DNA of 6,579 nucleotides from Propionibacteriaceae bacterium (GCA_021323255.1 JAJTCL010000150.1:1-6579), one strand, 5' to 3'; shown: positions 1 to 5,835, numbered from the stretch's first letter. Numbers and translations are program-made. The notes: generated from the sequence alone by a model not told the origin.

Positions 1-1
1 C

Positions 2-814
2 TGGCTGCGTACCCTGCTGGCCGAACACACCCGCATCCTCAGCCACTGCGGCTTTCTCAGTTACGTGCCGCATCGGATTCCCGGTGATCCCGGACTCCGC
101 CGTCTGCGTGAGAGCCTGCGTCATCAGACGCTACGGCTGACAGGAAACCGCATTCACCCGATGGCGACCCGGATCGGCGGCCTCGCGGTCGATGCCGACG
201 AGGCTTGGCTACAAGGTGAACGCCAGTTGGCGATCCAGGCGACTCAGACGGCTGAAGCGGTATCGACCATGATCGAGTCGGCGCCGTTCGCGGCTTTGAC
301 TAGCGGCGTTGGGCTGCTCGACCGCGAGACGATCCGGCAGTTCGGGGTGAGCGGCCCGGCGGCCCGGGCCAGCGGAGTCGATCTTGACTTGCGTCTGCAA
401 CAGCCCTATCTCGCCTACCGTGAGCTGGCCGGCTTGATCGCAGCTCCGGTACGCCGTTCCGGTGACGCCCAGTCCCGGCTGGGCGTCCTTGCTGAGGAGC
501 TCGCGATCAGCGCGTCATTGATCATCGCCTGCATTGACCGCCTCAAGGAGCTACCTGGTCCGGTCTCTGTGAAGCTCGGCAAGATCATCCGGGTGCCGGA
601 AGGTGAGGCGTATCTGGCGATCGAGGCACCGCTAGGCATTGCCGGTGTGTTTCTGGTCTCCCGCGGTGAGAAGACTCCGTGGCGTCTCAAGCTGCGGACG
701 CCGTCCTTCAACAACATCTGCAGCCTCGAGCGGATGCTGGTCGGGGTACGGACTGAGGCCCTGGAGGCCACCCTTGCCTCGATCGGCTACGTCGTCGGCG
801 ACATCGACAAGTAG
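2..814 (+). CDS. NuoD-family protein (complex I 49 kDa subunit-like), 3' part; 5' end outside window
   Basis: The frame is open from the left edge, so the gene starts upstream; 270 C-terminal residues are visible and the stop is TAG at 812-814. Family signs, in order of fragment residue: an EHTRIL-H segment near residue 10, GNR...RIGGL at about 50-61, TSGVGLL followed by GVSGPAARASGVDLDLR at about 100-130, PEGEAYLAIEAPLG at about 198-211, and the RLKLRTPSFNN signature at about 228-238. These match the NuoD / [NiFe]-hydrogenase large-subunit fold, which in complex I lines the quinone pocket. The two C-terminal Cys that bind nickel in true hydrogenases are absent, so a Ni-Fe site is not expected. 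The ending reads SIGYVVGDIDK where the family usually has S-I/L-D-x-V-x-G-E/D-x-D-R/K, so the first Asp is Gly. The sequence looks divergent and could be a second copy or part of a NuoD-containing antiporter-like complex. I leave the symbol open because the upstream neighbours are not visible. Family membership is firm; the exact complex is inference. Confidence 0.85.
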   Translation, partial: WLRTLLAEHTRILSHCGFLSYVPHRIPGDPGLRRLRESLRHQTLRLTGNRIHPMATRIGGLAVDADEAWLQGERQLAIQATQTAEAVSTMIESAPFAALTSGVGLLDRETIRQFGVSGPAARASGVDLDLRLQQPYLAYRELAGLIAAPVRRSGDAQSRLGVLAEELAISASLIIACIDRLKELPGPVSVKLGKIIRVPEGEAYLAIEAPLGIAGVFLVSRGEKTPWRLKLRTPSFNNICSLERMLVGVRTEALEATLASIGYVVGDIDK

Positions 815-828
815 TGCCTCGAAAAGGT

Positions 829-1545
829 TTACGCGAGCTGGCGTTCTGCCTCGTAGTTAGGCTTCACCGTCTCGATGACCTTGATGTCAACAACGGCAGA
901 AGATGCTTCAGCGGCCGTGCCGTCGGCCGCGTTCAGCTCTTGCCAGATCGTCTCATGCTCGGCCAGCACCCGGCGCGGCATGTGGTGGACTTCGGCTTCT
1001 GGCTCGTCGCGGAGTGCGATCAGCTCCGCTTCACGATCACGTACGGTCTCGCGCAGGCCCGAGATGACCTTGTCGCGGTACTCAACCTCACCCATCAAGA
1101 AGACCCGATCCTCCGTCAAACGAGAGACTTGTTGCCGCTGCAGGGCAATCGTCACCCGCTGCTTCTCGATCACCTTGCCGGCATCGCGGAACCGCCGGCT
1201 CAGTGTGTCGACGACCTCAGCGTTGCGGGTGCGGTCCTCGGTCAGCGCCTCACCATGCTCCCGGGTGAGCTTGAGCATGGCTTGTCCGTGAGTCCGCCTG
1301 GCCGTATTGAGCGCTCGCCAGGCGAAGGCACACGCCACCAGGGCGGCTGCGATGGCGACTGCGACCCCAAGCCGGACGACTGAGATGGGTCCGGAGGCGG
1401 CCGCGGCAGCCAACACGGTGCCGACGATCAAGACGATTTCCGAAATGCGCTGGAGTGGGGAGTCCTTGAGCCCGCGGCTGGCAGTAGCTGGCGAAGTCAC
1501 GCCCGTCAACTTATTCCTCAGCGTGCTGGCCGCCCCGGATTTCAT
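829..1545 (-). CDS. Unrecognised membrane protein with two helices and a long cytoplasmic coiled coil
   Basis: This is a 238-residue protein that I cannot assign to a named family. Residues 1-32 are polar and basic. Two hydrophobic stretches follow, at about 34-50 and 56-78, separated by a very short SGPIS turn, so they probably form a helical hairpin. Positive residues on both outer sides (N-terminal K/R and RALNTARR after helix 2) suggest that both ends face the cytoplasm. Residues about 84-182 are rich in E, R, K, Q and L in a helical, coiled-coil-like pattern (for example EKQRVTIALQRQQVSRLTED), with few helix breakers. The last 55 residues are mixed and include HHMPRR at 187-192. The ATG at 1545 lies two bases after the DUF3180 stop and has no strong Shine-Dalgarno, so translation is probably coupled to that gene. 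It is the last gene of the folP-folB-folK-DUF3180 run and meets the NuoD-like gene tail to tail. No enzymatic motif is visible; a structural or scaffold role is only a guess. Confidence 0.75.
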   Translation of the reverse strand: MKSGAASTLRNKLTGVTSPATASRGLKDSPLQRISEIVLIVGTVLAAAAASGPISVVRLGVAVAIAAALVACAFAWRALNTARRTHGQAMLKLTREHGEALTEDRTRNAEVVDTLSRRFRDAGKVIEKQRVTIALQRQQVSRLTEDRVFLMGEVEYRDKVISGLRETVRDREAELIALRDEPEAEVHHMPRRVLAEHETIWQELNAADGTAAEASSAVVDIKVIETVKPNYEAERQLA

Positions 1546-1547
1546 GC

Positions 1548-2069
1548 TCAGTCGCGCGTGTCGGCCTCCAGATCGTCCCCCTCGCCGGCCTCCGCGCCCT
1601 CATCCGGCTCAGTGGGAACCTGGCACGCCCGCTCCAGCAGCAGGCCCATGGCACAAACGACTATTCCGGCGACAATCGCTACCGCAGACCTGATCACTCG
1701 ATCCCGCGGAGCGGCCGCATCCAGCCGCGTCAAAAACATGAACGCGAACCCGAAGTAGCCACCCGCCACCAGTGCACCTGCCAGCGCTGACGCCTTGCCG
1801 AGTACCAGAAAGGCAACCGCCCGCTGGGGCTCCATACGTTCATGGCGCACCTGGATCCGCTGATGAGTGCTGTAGGCCAGGCCACCGACCAGCGCCGCAA
1901 CCAAGATCAACCCAATGGGAGCGGTCCACGGCACCTCGGGCGGGATGACGTCAAGGGCGTTCGCGATCACGACCAGCAGCCAGCCGGCAAGTCCGCCGAA
2001 CAGAGCCGCAACGACCAGCGTGCGGAACGGTGTCAGACGGAGCGAGCCGTCGGACGGTTGCTGAGCCAA
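1548..2069 (-). CDS. DUF3180 family four-helix membrane protein
   Basis: This 173-residue integral membrane protein is of unknown function and matches the actinobacterial DUF3180 family in composition and position (directly after folK, as in mycobacteria). Predicted membrane segments are about 17-37, 47-67, 84-113 and 127-147. The stretch RMEPQRAVAFLVLGKASAL at 79-97, entering the third helix, is the best-conserved part of the family as I know it. The tail from about 152 is acidic (EPDEGAEAGEGDDLEAD) and probably cytoplasmic. The start is a TTG at 2067-2069. The in-frame codons upstream reach the folK TGA within 12 bases, so no earlier start exists, and a GAGGA Shine-Dalgarno lies within the folK stop region. 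It sits 12 bases after folK and 2 bases before the next gene, so it is co-transcribed with the folate genes. Its link to folate synthesis is positional only. Confidence 0.88.
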   Translation of the reverse strand: MAQQPSDGSLRLTPFRTLVVAALFGGLAGWLLVVIANALDVIPPEVPWTAPIGLILVAALVGGLAYSTHQRIQVRHERMEPQRAVAFLVLGKASALAGALVAGGYFGFAFMFLTRLDAAAPRDRVIRSAVAIVAGIVVCAMGLLLERACQVPTEPDEGAEAGEGDDLEADTRD

Positions 2070-2081
2070 GCTCGCTGATCC

Positions 2082-2645
2082 TCAGTCTCGGTCGATCACA
2101 AGATCATCTCGCCGGACCACACCAGATGCGTCTGCCTTGGCCAGAAGATCTGCGATAGCTCCCTTGCCGGCAATCTCTGCAGTGGGATCAACCTCGTACC
2201 ACGGCACTAGGACGAACGCGCGCTCGTGGGCCAGCGGATGCGGCAGCTTCAGGTCTTCTTGATCGACGACAGCGGTCCCGACCATGATCAAATCCACGTC
2301 CAGGGTACGCGGTCCCCACCGCTCGCCGCTGCGCGTCCGACCGTAGGCTTCCTCGATCGCAAATGCCCGCTCCACCAAGGTTCGCGGCTCGAGGGTGGTC
2401 TCCGCGACCACCACGATGTTGAGGAATTGCGGACTGTCAGGCGGCCCCCCGAGGGGCTTGGTCTCGTAAACCGAGGAGATATCTACCACGATCACGTCGG
2501 GGGTATCGCTCAGGGCGTCGACGGCACCTTGTACGTTGCCGAGGCGATCGCCCAGATTCGAGCCGATGGAGTAGACGACCTTGCGTAATGGTTTCATGCC
2601 GCTCAAGGTGTCCGCGTCAATGGCATGAGGATTGGGACTGCTCAC
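2082..2645 (-). CDS. folK: 2-amino-4-hydroxy-6-hydroxymethyldihydropteridine diphosphokinase (HPPK)
   Basis: This cytoplasmic enzyme transfers diphosphate from ATP to 6-hydroxymethyl-7,8-dihydropterin, giving the FolP substrate. The YSIGSNLGDR motif at 25-34 is the usual start of the fold. The HPPK signature RWGPRTLDVDLIM lies at 109-121, with Asp116 and Asp118 as the two magnesium-binding aspartates. LPHPLAHERAFVLVPW at 134-149 is the second conserved block. At 187 residues it is longer than a typical HPPK (about 160), mainly from about 20 extra N-terminal residues. The GTG start at 2645 overlaps the folB stop by four bases (GTGA) and is preceded by a good AAGGAG Shine-Dalgarno nine bases upstream. 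That supports the long form over the internal ATG at 2597, which has only a weak site. It lies in the folP-folB-folK run and is separate from folB, unlike the FolB-FolK fusions of some bacteria. Confidence 0.97.
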   Translation of the reverse strand: MSSPNPHAIDADTLSGMKPLRKVVYSIGSNLGDRLGNVQGAVDALSDTPDVIVVDISSVYETKPLGGPPDSPQFLNIVVVAETTLEPRTLVERAFAIEEAYGRTRSGERWGPRTLDVDLIMVGTAVVDQEDLKLPHPLAHERAFVLVPWYEVDPTAEIAGKGAIADLLAKADASGVVRRDDLVIDRD

Positions 2646-3070
2646 GTCGTTCTACTCCTTGTCAGCGTGACCGTTACATCGGCAACGTCGACCGGCATTG
2701 GCGCCTGCGGCTTGTGCACGGTGACCTCGACGCACTGGACGGCGTCATAGCGTAGGCACGTCAGAGCAATTCTGTCGGCAAGGGCTTCGATGAGATTCAG
2801 CGGGTCCCGTTCGACGTCCGCAGCGACCGCCTGCGCCAGAGCTCCGTAATCGATCGTCTGTGCAAGATCATCAGTACTCGCTGCCGAGGAAAGATCCAGG
2901 GCGCAGCTCACATCAACCACGAATTGCTGGCCCTGCTGGCGCTCGAAGTCGTATACGCCGTGGTGGCCGAAGGCGGAAATCCCAGTCAGGCTGATCCGAT
3001 CGCGGCCGCCCTCGACGGGTCCGTTGGATCGCCGCTGGGGCTCGGTGTCAACGACTGTGTGTGCCGCCAT
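2642..3070 (-). CDS. folB: Dihydroneopterin aldolase
   Basis: FolB cleaves 7,8-dihydroneopterin to 6-hydroxymethyl-7,8-dihydropterin and glycolaldehyde. It works in the cytoplasm, typically as an octamer of small subunits. The core starts at DRISLTGISAFGHHGVYDFE (24-43). The expected key residues are visible: Glu43 after HHGVYDF, Tyr75 in TIDYGALA, Glu95 in LNLIEALADRI and the catalytic Lys120 in VTVHKPQAPMP. At 142 residues it is slightly long; the first 23 or so are a polar tail without family features. The ATG at 3068-3070 is well supported by an AGGAGGTGA site four bases upstream. It follows folP by 71 bases and overlaps folK by four bases, so folB and folK are probably translationally coupled. 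Confidence 0.97.
   Translation of the reverse strand: MAAHTVVDTEPQRRSNGPVEGGRDRISLTGISAFGHHGVYDFERQQGQQFVVDVSCALDLSSAASTDDLAQTIDYGALAQAVAADVERDPLNLIEALADRIALTCLRYDAVQCVEVTVHKPQAPMPVDVADVTVTLTRSRTT
2655..2660 (-). promoter_or_regulatory. Ribosome-binding site of folK inside the end of folB
   Basis: The minus strand reads AAGGAG, nine bases before the GTG at 2645 and within the last codons of folB. It supports the GTG that overlaps the folB stop over the internal ATG at 2597. Confidence 0.7.
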
Positions 3071-3071
3071 G

Positions 3072-3080
3072 TCACCTCCT
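3072..3080 (-). promoter_or_regulatory. Very strong ribosome-binding site of folB
   Basis: The minus strand reads AGGAGGTGA, a full-length match to the 16S anti-Shine-Dalgarno sequence, with the AGGAGG core four bases from the ATG at 3070. It fixes the folB start and is the strongest site seen in the window. It lies in the 71-base gap after folP, where I see no terminator hairpin. Confidence 0.8.
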
Positions 3081-3141
3081 GACCATGCGACCCTATCCGA
3101 GGCGTCACTGCTTCAACAGAGGCTGTGCGCGACAACCGGGT

Positions 3142-3999
3142 TCACTTCTCCAGCAATCGCTGGGCCACCGCAATGGCGTCTCGGCCAGCACGCACCGAGT
3201 GCACGCGCACCCCCCACACTCCTTGCAGCGCGAGCACTGTGGTGAGGGCGGTGGTTGCGTCGTCGCGCTGCTTGGCAGGCCGAGGGCTTCCCTCAGAATC
3301 GGCGAGCAGCCCACCCAGAAATGCCTTTCGGGAGACACCTGCAAGCATCGGCCGCCCAATCACGTCGAATTCCTCCAGCCGTTGCAGCAGATGCCAATTG
3401 TGTTCACCGGTCTTGGCGAACCCAAAGCCAGGATCGATGATCAACTTGTCAGCAGCTACGCCAGCACTGAATGCTTCGTCGAGCTGCTGGCCCAGCTCGG
3501 CTATCACCTCCGTCACGACGTCGGCGTAAGAGGCTTTGCTTTGCATGTCTTCGGAGTGGCCGCGCCAGTGCATGCAGACATACGGGACACCTGACTCGGC
3601 GACCAAATGCAGCATCCGGTCATCGGCCTTGCCACCGGAGACGTCATTCACCAGCCGGGCGCCCGCTGCGATCGCAGGTGCGGCGACGGCCGCACGCATG
3701 GTGTCGATGCTGACACACGCGCCGGCGGCAGCCAGTTCCCGGATCACCGGAAGTACCCGCCGCAGCTCCTCGGCGACCTCTGGTCGAGTCGCACCTGGCC
3801 GGGTCGACTCACCGCCGACATCGATGATGTCGGCGCCTTCGGCAAGCAAGTCCAAGCCGTGGGTGATCGCTGCGCCCAGATCGAACCACTCACCACCGTC
3901 GGAGAAGGAATCTGGCGTGACATTGACCACGCCCACGACCAGAGTGCGACCAGGCTGCGGCAGATCAGGGACGACGGCCAGCGAACTCACCCGGATCAC
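3142..3999 (-). CDS. folP: Dihydropteroate synthase
   Basis: FolP condenses 6-hydroxymethyl-7,8-dihydropterin diphosphate with p-aminobenzoate to form 7,8-dihydropteroate. It is a cytoplasmic TIM-barrel enzyme and the sulfonamide target. At 285 residues it has the normal family length, and all the usual blocks appear in order: NVTPDSFSDGG (26-36), DVGGESTRPGA (60-70), SIDT (97-100), NDVSGG (118-123), CMHWRG (142-147), DPGFGFAKT (189-197), GVSRKAFLG (221-229) and RVHSV (265-269). I see no insertion in the substrate loops. The GTG start at 3999 has a GGGAG/GGAGAG Shine-Dalgarno with eight bases of spacing. It is the first gene of the leftward block that continues to folB and folK, and is divergent from the metallopeptidase gene. 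I found no clear sigma-70-type -10 box for it within about 250 bases upstream on its own strand. Confidence 0.98.
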   Translation of the reverse strand: MIRVSSLAVVPDLPQPGRTLVVGVVNVTPDSFSDGGEWFDLGAAITHGLDLLAEGADIIDVGGESTRPGATRPEVAEELRRVLPVIRELAAAGACVSIDTMRAAVAAPAIAAGARLVNDVSGGKADDRMLHLVAESGVPYVCMHWRGHSEDMQSKASYADVVTEVIAELGQQLDEAFSAGVAADKLIIDPGFGFAKTGEHNWHLLQRLEEFDVIGRPMLAGVSRKAFLGGLLADSEGSPRPAKQRDDATTALTTVLALQGVWGVRVHSVRAGRDAIAVAQRLLEK

Positions 4000-4001
4000 C
4001 T

Positions 4002-4007
4002 TATGCT
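4002..4007 (+). promoter_or_regulatory. Candidate -10 box (TATGCT) for a leaderless metallopeptidase transcript
   Basis: TATGCT fits the actinobacterial TANNNT -10 pattern. It ends seven bases before the GTG at 4015, the spacing expected if transcription starts on the start codon itself. No Shine-Dalgarno precedes that GTG, which fits a leaderless message. The -35 region at 17-base spacing (CAGCGA) is poor. The box lies just outside the folP start codon and abuts the folP Shine-Dalgarno on the other strand. Confidence 0.35.
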
Positions 4008-4012
4008 CTCCC
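4008..4012 (-). promoter_or_regulatory. Ribosome-binding site of folP
   Basis: On the minus strand this reads GGGAG, within a longer GGGGGAGAG run, eight bases before the GTG at 3999. It decides the folP start in favour of this GTG. Confidence 0.7.
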
Positions 4013-4014
4013 CC

Positions 4015-5079
4015 GTGCCGCTTCCGTCGTACGGGTCTGGGCGCTCAGAGCGAGAGGTTCGGCTTGCCGTCCTCCGGCCGGGGCAGGCCTCGCCAATCCG
4101 CCCCTCGCGGTGCTGGCGTCGGCTGCTACTGGGCACCAGAACCCTGATGGTTCTCGGGCTCACCGTCACCGTCATGACGATGGCTGGGTGCCATAGATCG
4201 AGCGGTGAGATACCTGGGCTGCAACTGCCGCGGGCGCACCGAAGTGCGTCGACCGCAGCAGCGCCAGCTGTCGGCGCGACAGCAGCTCCTGCGCCATCGG
4301 AGCCGACCAGCACGGCAGAATCCAGCAGCGGTGGATCGCCCGCCCGGCTTAACAGGTCGCTGGCCAAGAACAGCATCTACGCCGTCGACCTCGGTGGTAC
4401 TCGCGTCACCTGCACAGTCAAGGTCCGGTCGCCAAAGCCGCCGCTCAAGGATGCCAACCTGGCCCCGTACGGCAAGAAACTGGTCAGCTGCTTGGTCAAG
4501 GCCTTTGCCAAGCCGCTGGCGATATATGGCATCGACCTGACGGCGCCGAAGATCAAGGCGTACCGCAAGAGCATCAAGACTCCGTGCGGACGGTTCGGGC
4601 AGCGGGGTGCCCCGGCCTATTACTGCTCGATTACCCGGACGATCTACTGGCCGGTGACCGGTGACAACGGCTCCGAGGCGTACACCTTTGCCAGGCTCGG
4701 GTACATCGGTCTGGTGGCTCATGAATTTGGTCACCACCTGCAGGGGGCAAGCGGCATGCTGAGCGAATACGCCCAGCGCTCGTATGAGACAAAAAGCCGC
4801 AGCGAGCGGTATCTGCTCAGCCGCCGCCTCGAACTCCAGGCGCAATGTTTCGAAGGCATCTTCTTGGCGGTGACCGCCGAATCGATCGGGCTCAGCAGCA
4901 GCGATCGCGACCAGCTCAGAATGTGGCACGCCTACACCGGCGACGAGGATCCGCCGGGGAGTCGTAAGCCCGACCACGGCAGCAGCGCGGCTCAGATTCG
5001 CTGGCTCAATCGTGGTATGGAGTCGGCCGACTTTGGCCGCTGTAATACCTGGACGGCCAAGAAGAAATCCGTCAAATAG
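4015..5079 (+). CDS. Neutral zinc metallopeptidase family lipoprotein (YpfJ-like)
   Basis: This is a predicted secreted, membrane-anchored protein of the neutral zinc metallopeptidase family (the YpfJ/PF04228 type); its substrate is unknown. Numbered from the GTG at 4015 (354 residues): a basic stretch RCWRR at 32-36, a hydrophobic segment at about 44-56 and a lipobox-like MAGC with Cys59, which looks like a lipoprotein signal. Then come an Ala/Ser/Pro-rich linker (about 76-112), the family pattern TPCG...YYC at 189-204, the zinc motif HEFGHH at 236-241 with catalytic Glu237, LELQAQC at 272-278 (Glu273 a plausible third zinc ligand) and the C-terminal HGSSAAQIRWLNRG block at 321-334. Six Cys after the anchor (133, 159, 191, 204, 278, 343) fit three disulfides, as expected outside the cell. 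Three starts are possible: ATG 4003, GTG 4015 and ATG 4147. The last leaves the signal without a basic n-region, and none has a Shine-Dalgarno. I chose 4015 because a TATGCT box sits seven bases upstream. It lies between folE and folP on the opposite strand. Confidence 0.85.
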   Translation: MPLPSYGSGRSEREVRLAVLRPGQASPIRPSRCWRRLLLGTRTLMVLGLTVTVMTMAGCHRSSGEIPGLQLPRAHRSASTAAAPAVGATAAPAPSEPTSTAESSSGGSPARLNRSLAKNSIYAVDLGGTRVTCTVKVRSPKPPLKDANLAPYGKKLVSCLVKAFAKPLAIYGIDLTAPKIKAYRKSIKTPCGRFGQRGAPAYYCSITRTIYWPVTGDNGSEAYTFARLGYIGLVAHEFGHHLQGASGMLSEYAQRSYETKSRSERYLLSRRLELQAQCFEGIFLAVTAESIGLSSSDRDQLRMWHAYTGDEDPPGSRKPDHGSSAAQIRWLNRGMESADFGRCNTWTAKKKSVK

Positions 5080-5181
5080 ACCTTGCTCGCCTCGTTCGTC
5101 CGGAAAGCGGCCAGCAACCACACGGATCTTCGCGAGTTTCGTGTGATTACTGACCACTTTCTGTCGAAGGAAGAGAACCGT
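5080..5181. other. Intergenic gap between metallopeptidase and folE 3' ends
   Basis: This is 102 bases between two convergent stops, TAG at 5077-5079 and the folE TGA at 5182-5184. Apart from the hairpin at 5119-5145 I see no gene, repeat or insertion-sequence remnant. It is one of the two junctions made by the metallopeptidase gene within the folate cluster. Confidence 0.6.
5119..5145. terminator. Weak hairpin between convergent metallopeptidase and folE genes
   Basis: CACACG (5119-5124) pairs perfectly with CGTGTG (5140-5145). The inside can extend the stem with GA/TT pairs (one wobble) and a CTT/GAG stack (one wobble), leaving one T-T mismatch and a three-base loop. It lies in the 102-base gap between two genes that converge, where a bidirectional terminator would be expected. 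Neither strand has a T-run after the stem, so it is not a classical intrinsic terminator. It may be a 3'-end hairpin or chance. Confidence 0.3.
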
Positions 5182-5835
5182 TCAGCTGGTGATCAGGCCC
5201 ATGGCCTCGGCGCGGGTGGCAGCGTTGCGTAGCTGACCGCGTACGGCGCTGGTGATCGTCTTCGAGCCTGGCTTGCGGACGCCGCGCATGGTCATACAGA
5301 GGTGTTCGCATTCGATCACCACAATCACTCCGCGCGGCTCCAGGATCTGGTTGATCGCATCAGCGATCTGGGTGGTGAGTCGCTCTTGCACCTGGGGGCG
5401 CTTGGCGTAGATATCAACCAGGCGCGCCAACTTGCTGAGCCCGGTGATCTTGCCCTCTCGGTTGGGGATGTAGCCGACATGGGCGACCCCGGTGAAGGGC
5501 ACGAGGTGGTGTTCGCAGACGCTCCAGACTTCGATGTCCTTGACCAGGACCAACTCATCGTGGCCGAGGTCGAAGACGGTGGCCAGGACCTTCTCCGGGT
5601 TCTCTCTCAGCCCGCCGAACATCTCCGCGTACGCCCGGGCAACCCGCTCCGGAGTGTCGCGCAGACCGTTGCGATCAGGATCCTCACCGATCCCGATCAG
5701 GATTTCGCGTACCGCAGCGACGACGCGGTCATGATCGAACTCCCCGACCCGCTCGGGGAAGTGAATCGGATCAATCCCGGTCATGCTGCCAGCGCCGTCA
5801 CGACCCGAGGCGGCGACCCCGTCGGGCTCGGTCAC
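5182..5835 (-). CDS. folE: GTP cyclohydrolase I
   Basis: FolE opens GTP to 7,8-dihydroneopterin triphosphate plus formate, the first step of the pterin branch of folate synthesis. It is a cytoplasmic, zinc-dependent, normally decameric enzyme. Visible motifs: the N-terminal helix pair with RNGLRDTPERVARAYAEMF (55-73), VWSVCEHHLVPFTGVAHVGY (103-122) and CEHLCMTMRGVRKPGSKT (176-193). The zinc ligands are Cys107, His110 and Cys180; His109 and His178 hold the positions of the catalytic and substrate histidines. SKLARLVDIYAKRPQVQERL (134-153) is typical of type IA enzymes. At 217 residues the length is normal. The GTG at 5835 overlaps the ftsH stop by four bases (GTGA), which suggests coupled translation. 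An internal ATG at 5784 is an alternative; both have weak Shine-Dalgarno sites and the conserved fold starts only after residue 30, so the choice is open. Downstream it faces the metallopeptidase gene rather than folP. Confidence 0.97.
   Translation of the reverse strand: MTEPDGVAASGRDGAGSMTGIDPIHFPERVGEFDHDRVVAAVREILIGIGEDPDRNGLRDTPERVARAYAEMFGGLRENPEKVLATVFDLGHDELVLVKDIEVWSVCEHHLVPFTGVAHVGYIPNREGKITGLSKLARLVDIYAKRPQVQERLTTQIADAINQILEPRGVIVVIECEHLCMTMRGVRKPGSKTITSAVRGQLRNAATRAEAMGLITS

Noticed and set aside
815..828. Terminator between the NuoD-like gene and the convergent membrane-protein gene
   Set aside because: The gap is only 14 bases and I see no stem with a T-run there or just inside either gene end.
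814..1383. 189-codon plus-strand open frame following the NuoD-like gene
   Set aside because: It lies opposite the coiled-coil membrane protein gene. The minus-strand product has coherent membrane helices and coiled coil, while this one has no coherent features.
3071..3141. Internal promoter or terminator between folP and folB
   Set aside because: Apart from the folB ribosome site, the 71 bases show no convincing -10/-35 pair on the minus strand and no hairpin followed by T residues.
3061..3594. 177-codon plus-strand open frame opposite folP
   Set aside because: It is a shadow of folP, whose motifs on the minus strand are unmistakable; no ribosome site or conserved domain.
3607..4014. In-frame upstream extension of the metallopeptidase into the folP gene
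   Set aside because: The frame stays open to 3607, but this stretch is antisense to conserved folP codons and translates to sequence without family features. The signal peptide needs a start near 4003-4147.
4126..5157. Long 343-codon open frame on the minus strand opposite the metallopeptidase
   Set aside because: It mirrors the plus-strand gene with its HEFGH motif and lipoprotein signal. The translation is rich in Arg/Ala with no recognisable domain, as expected for antisense frames in GC-rich coding DNA.
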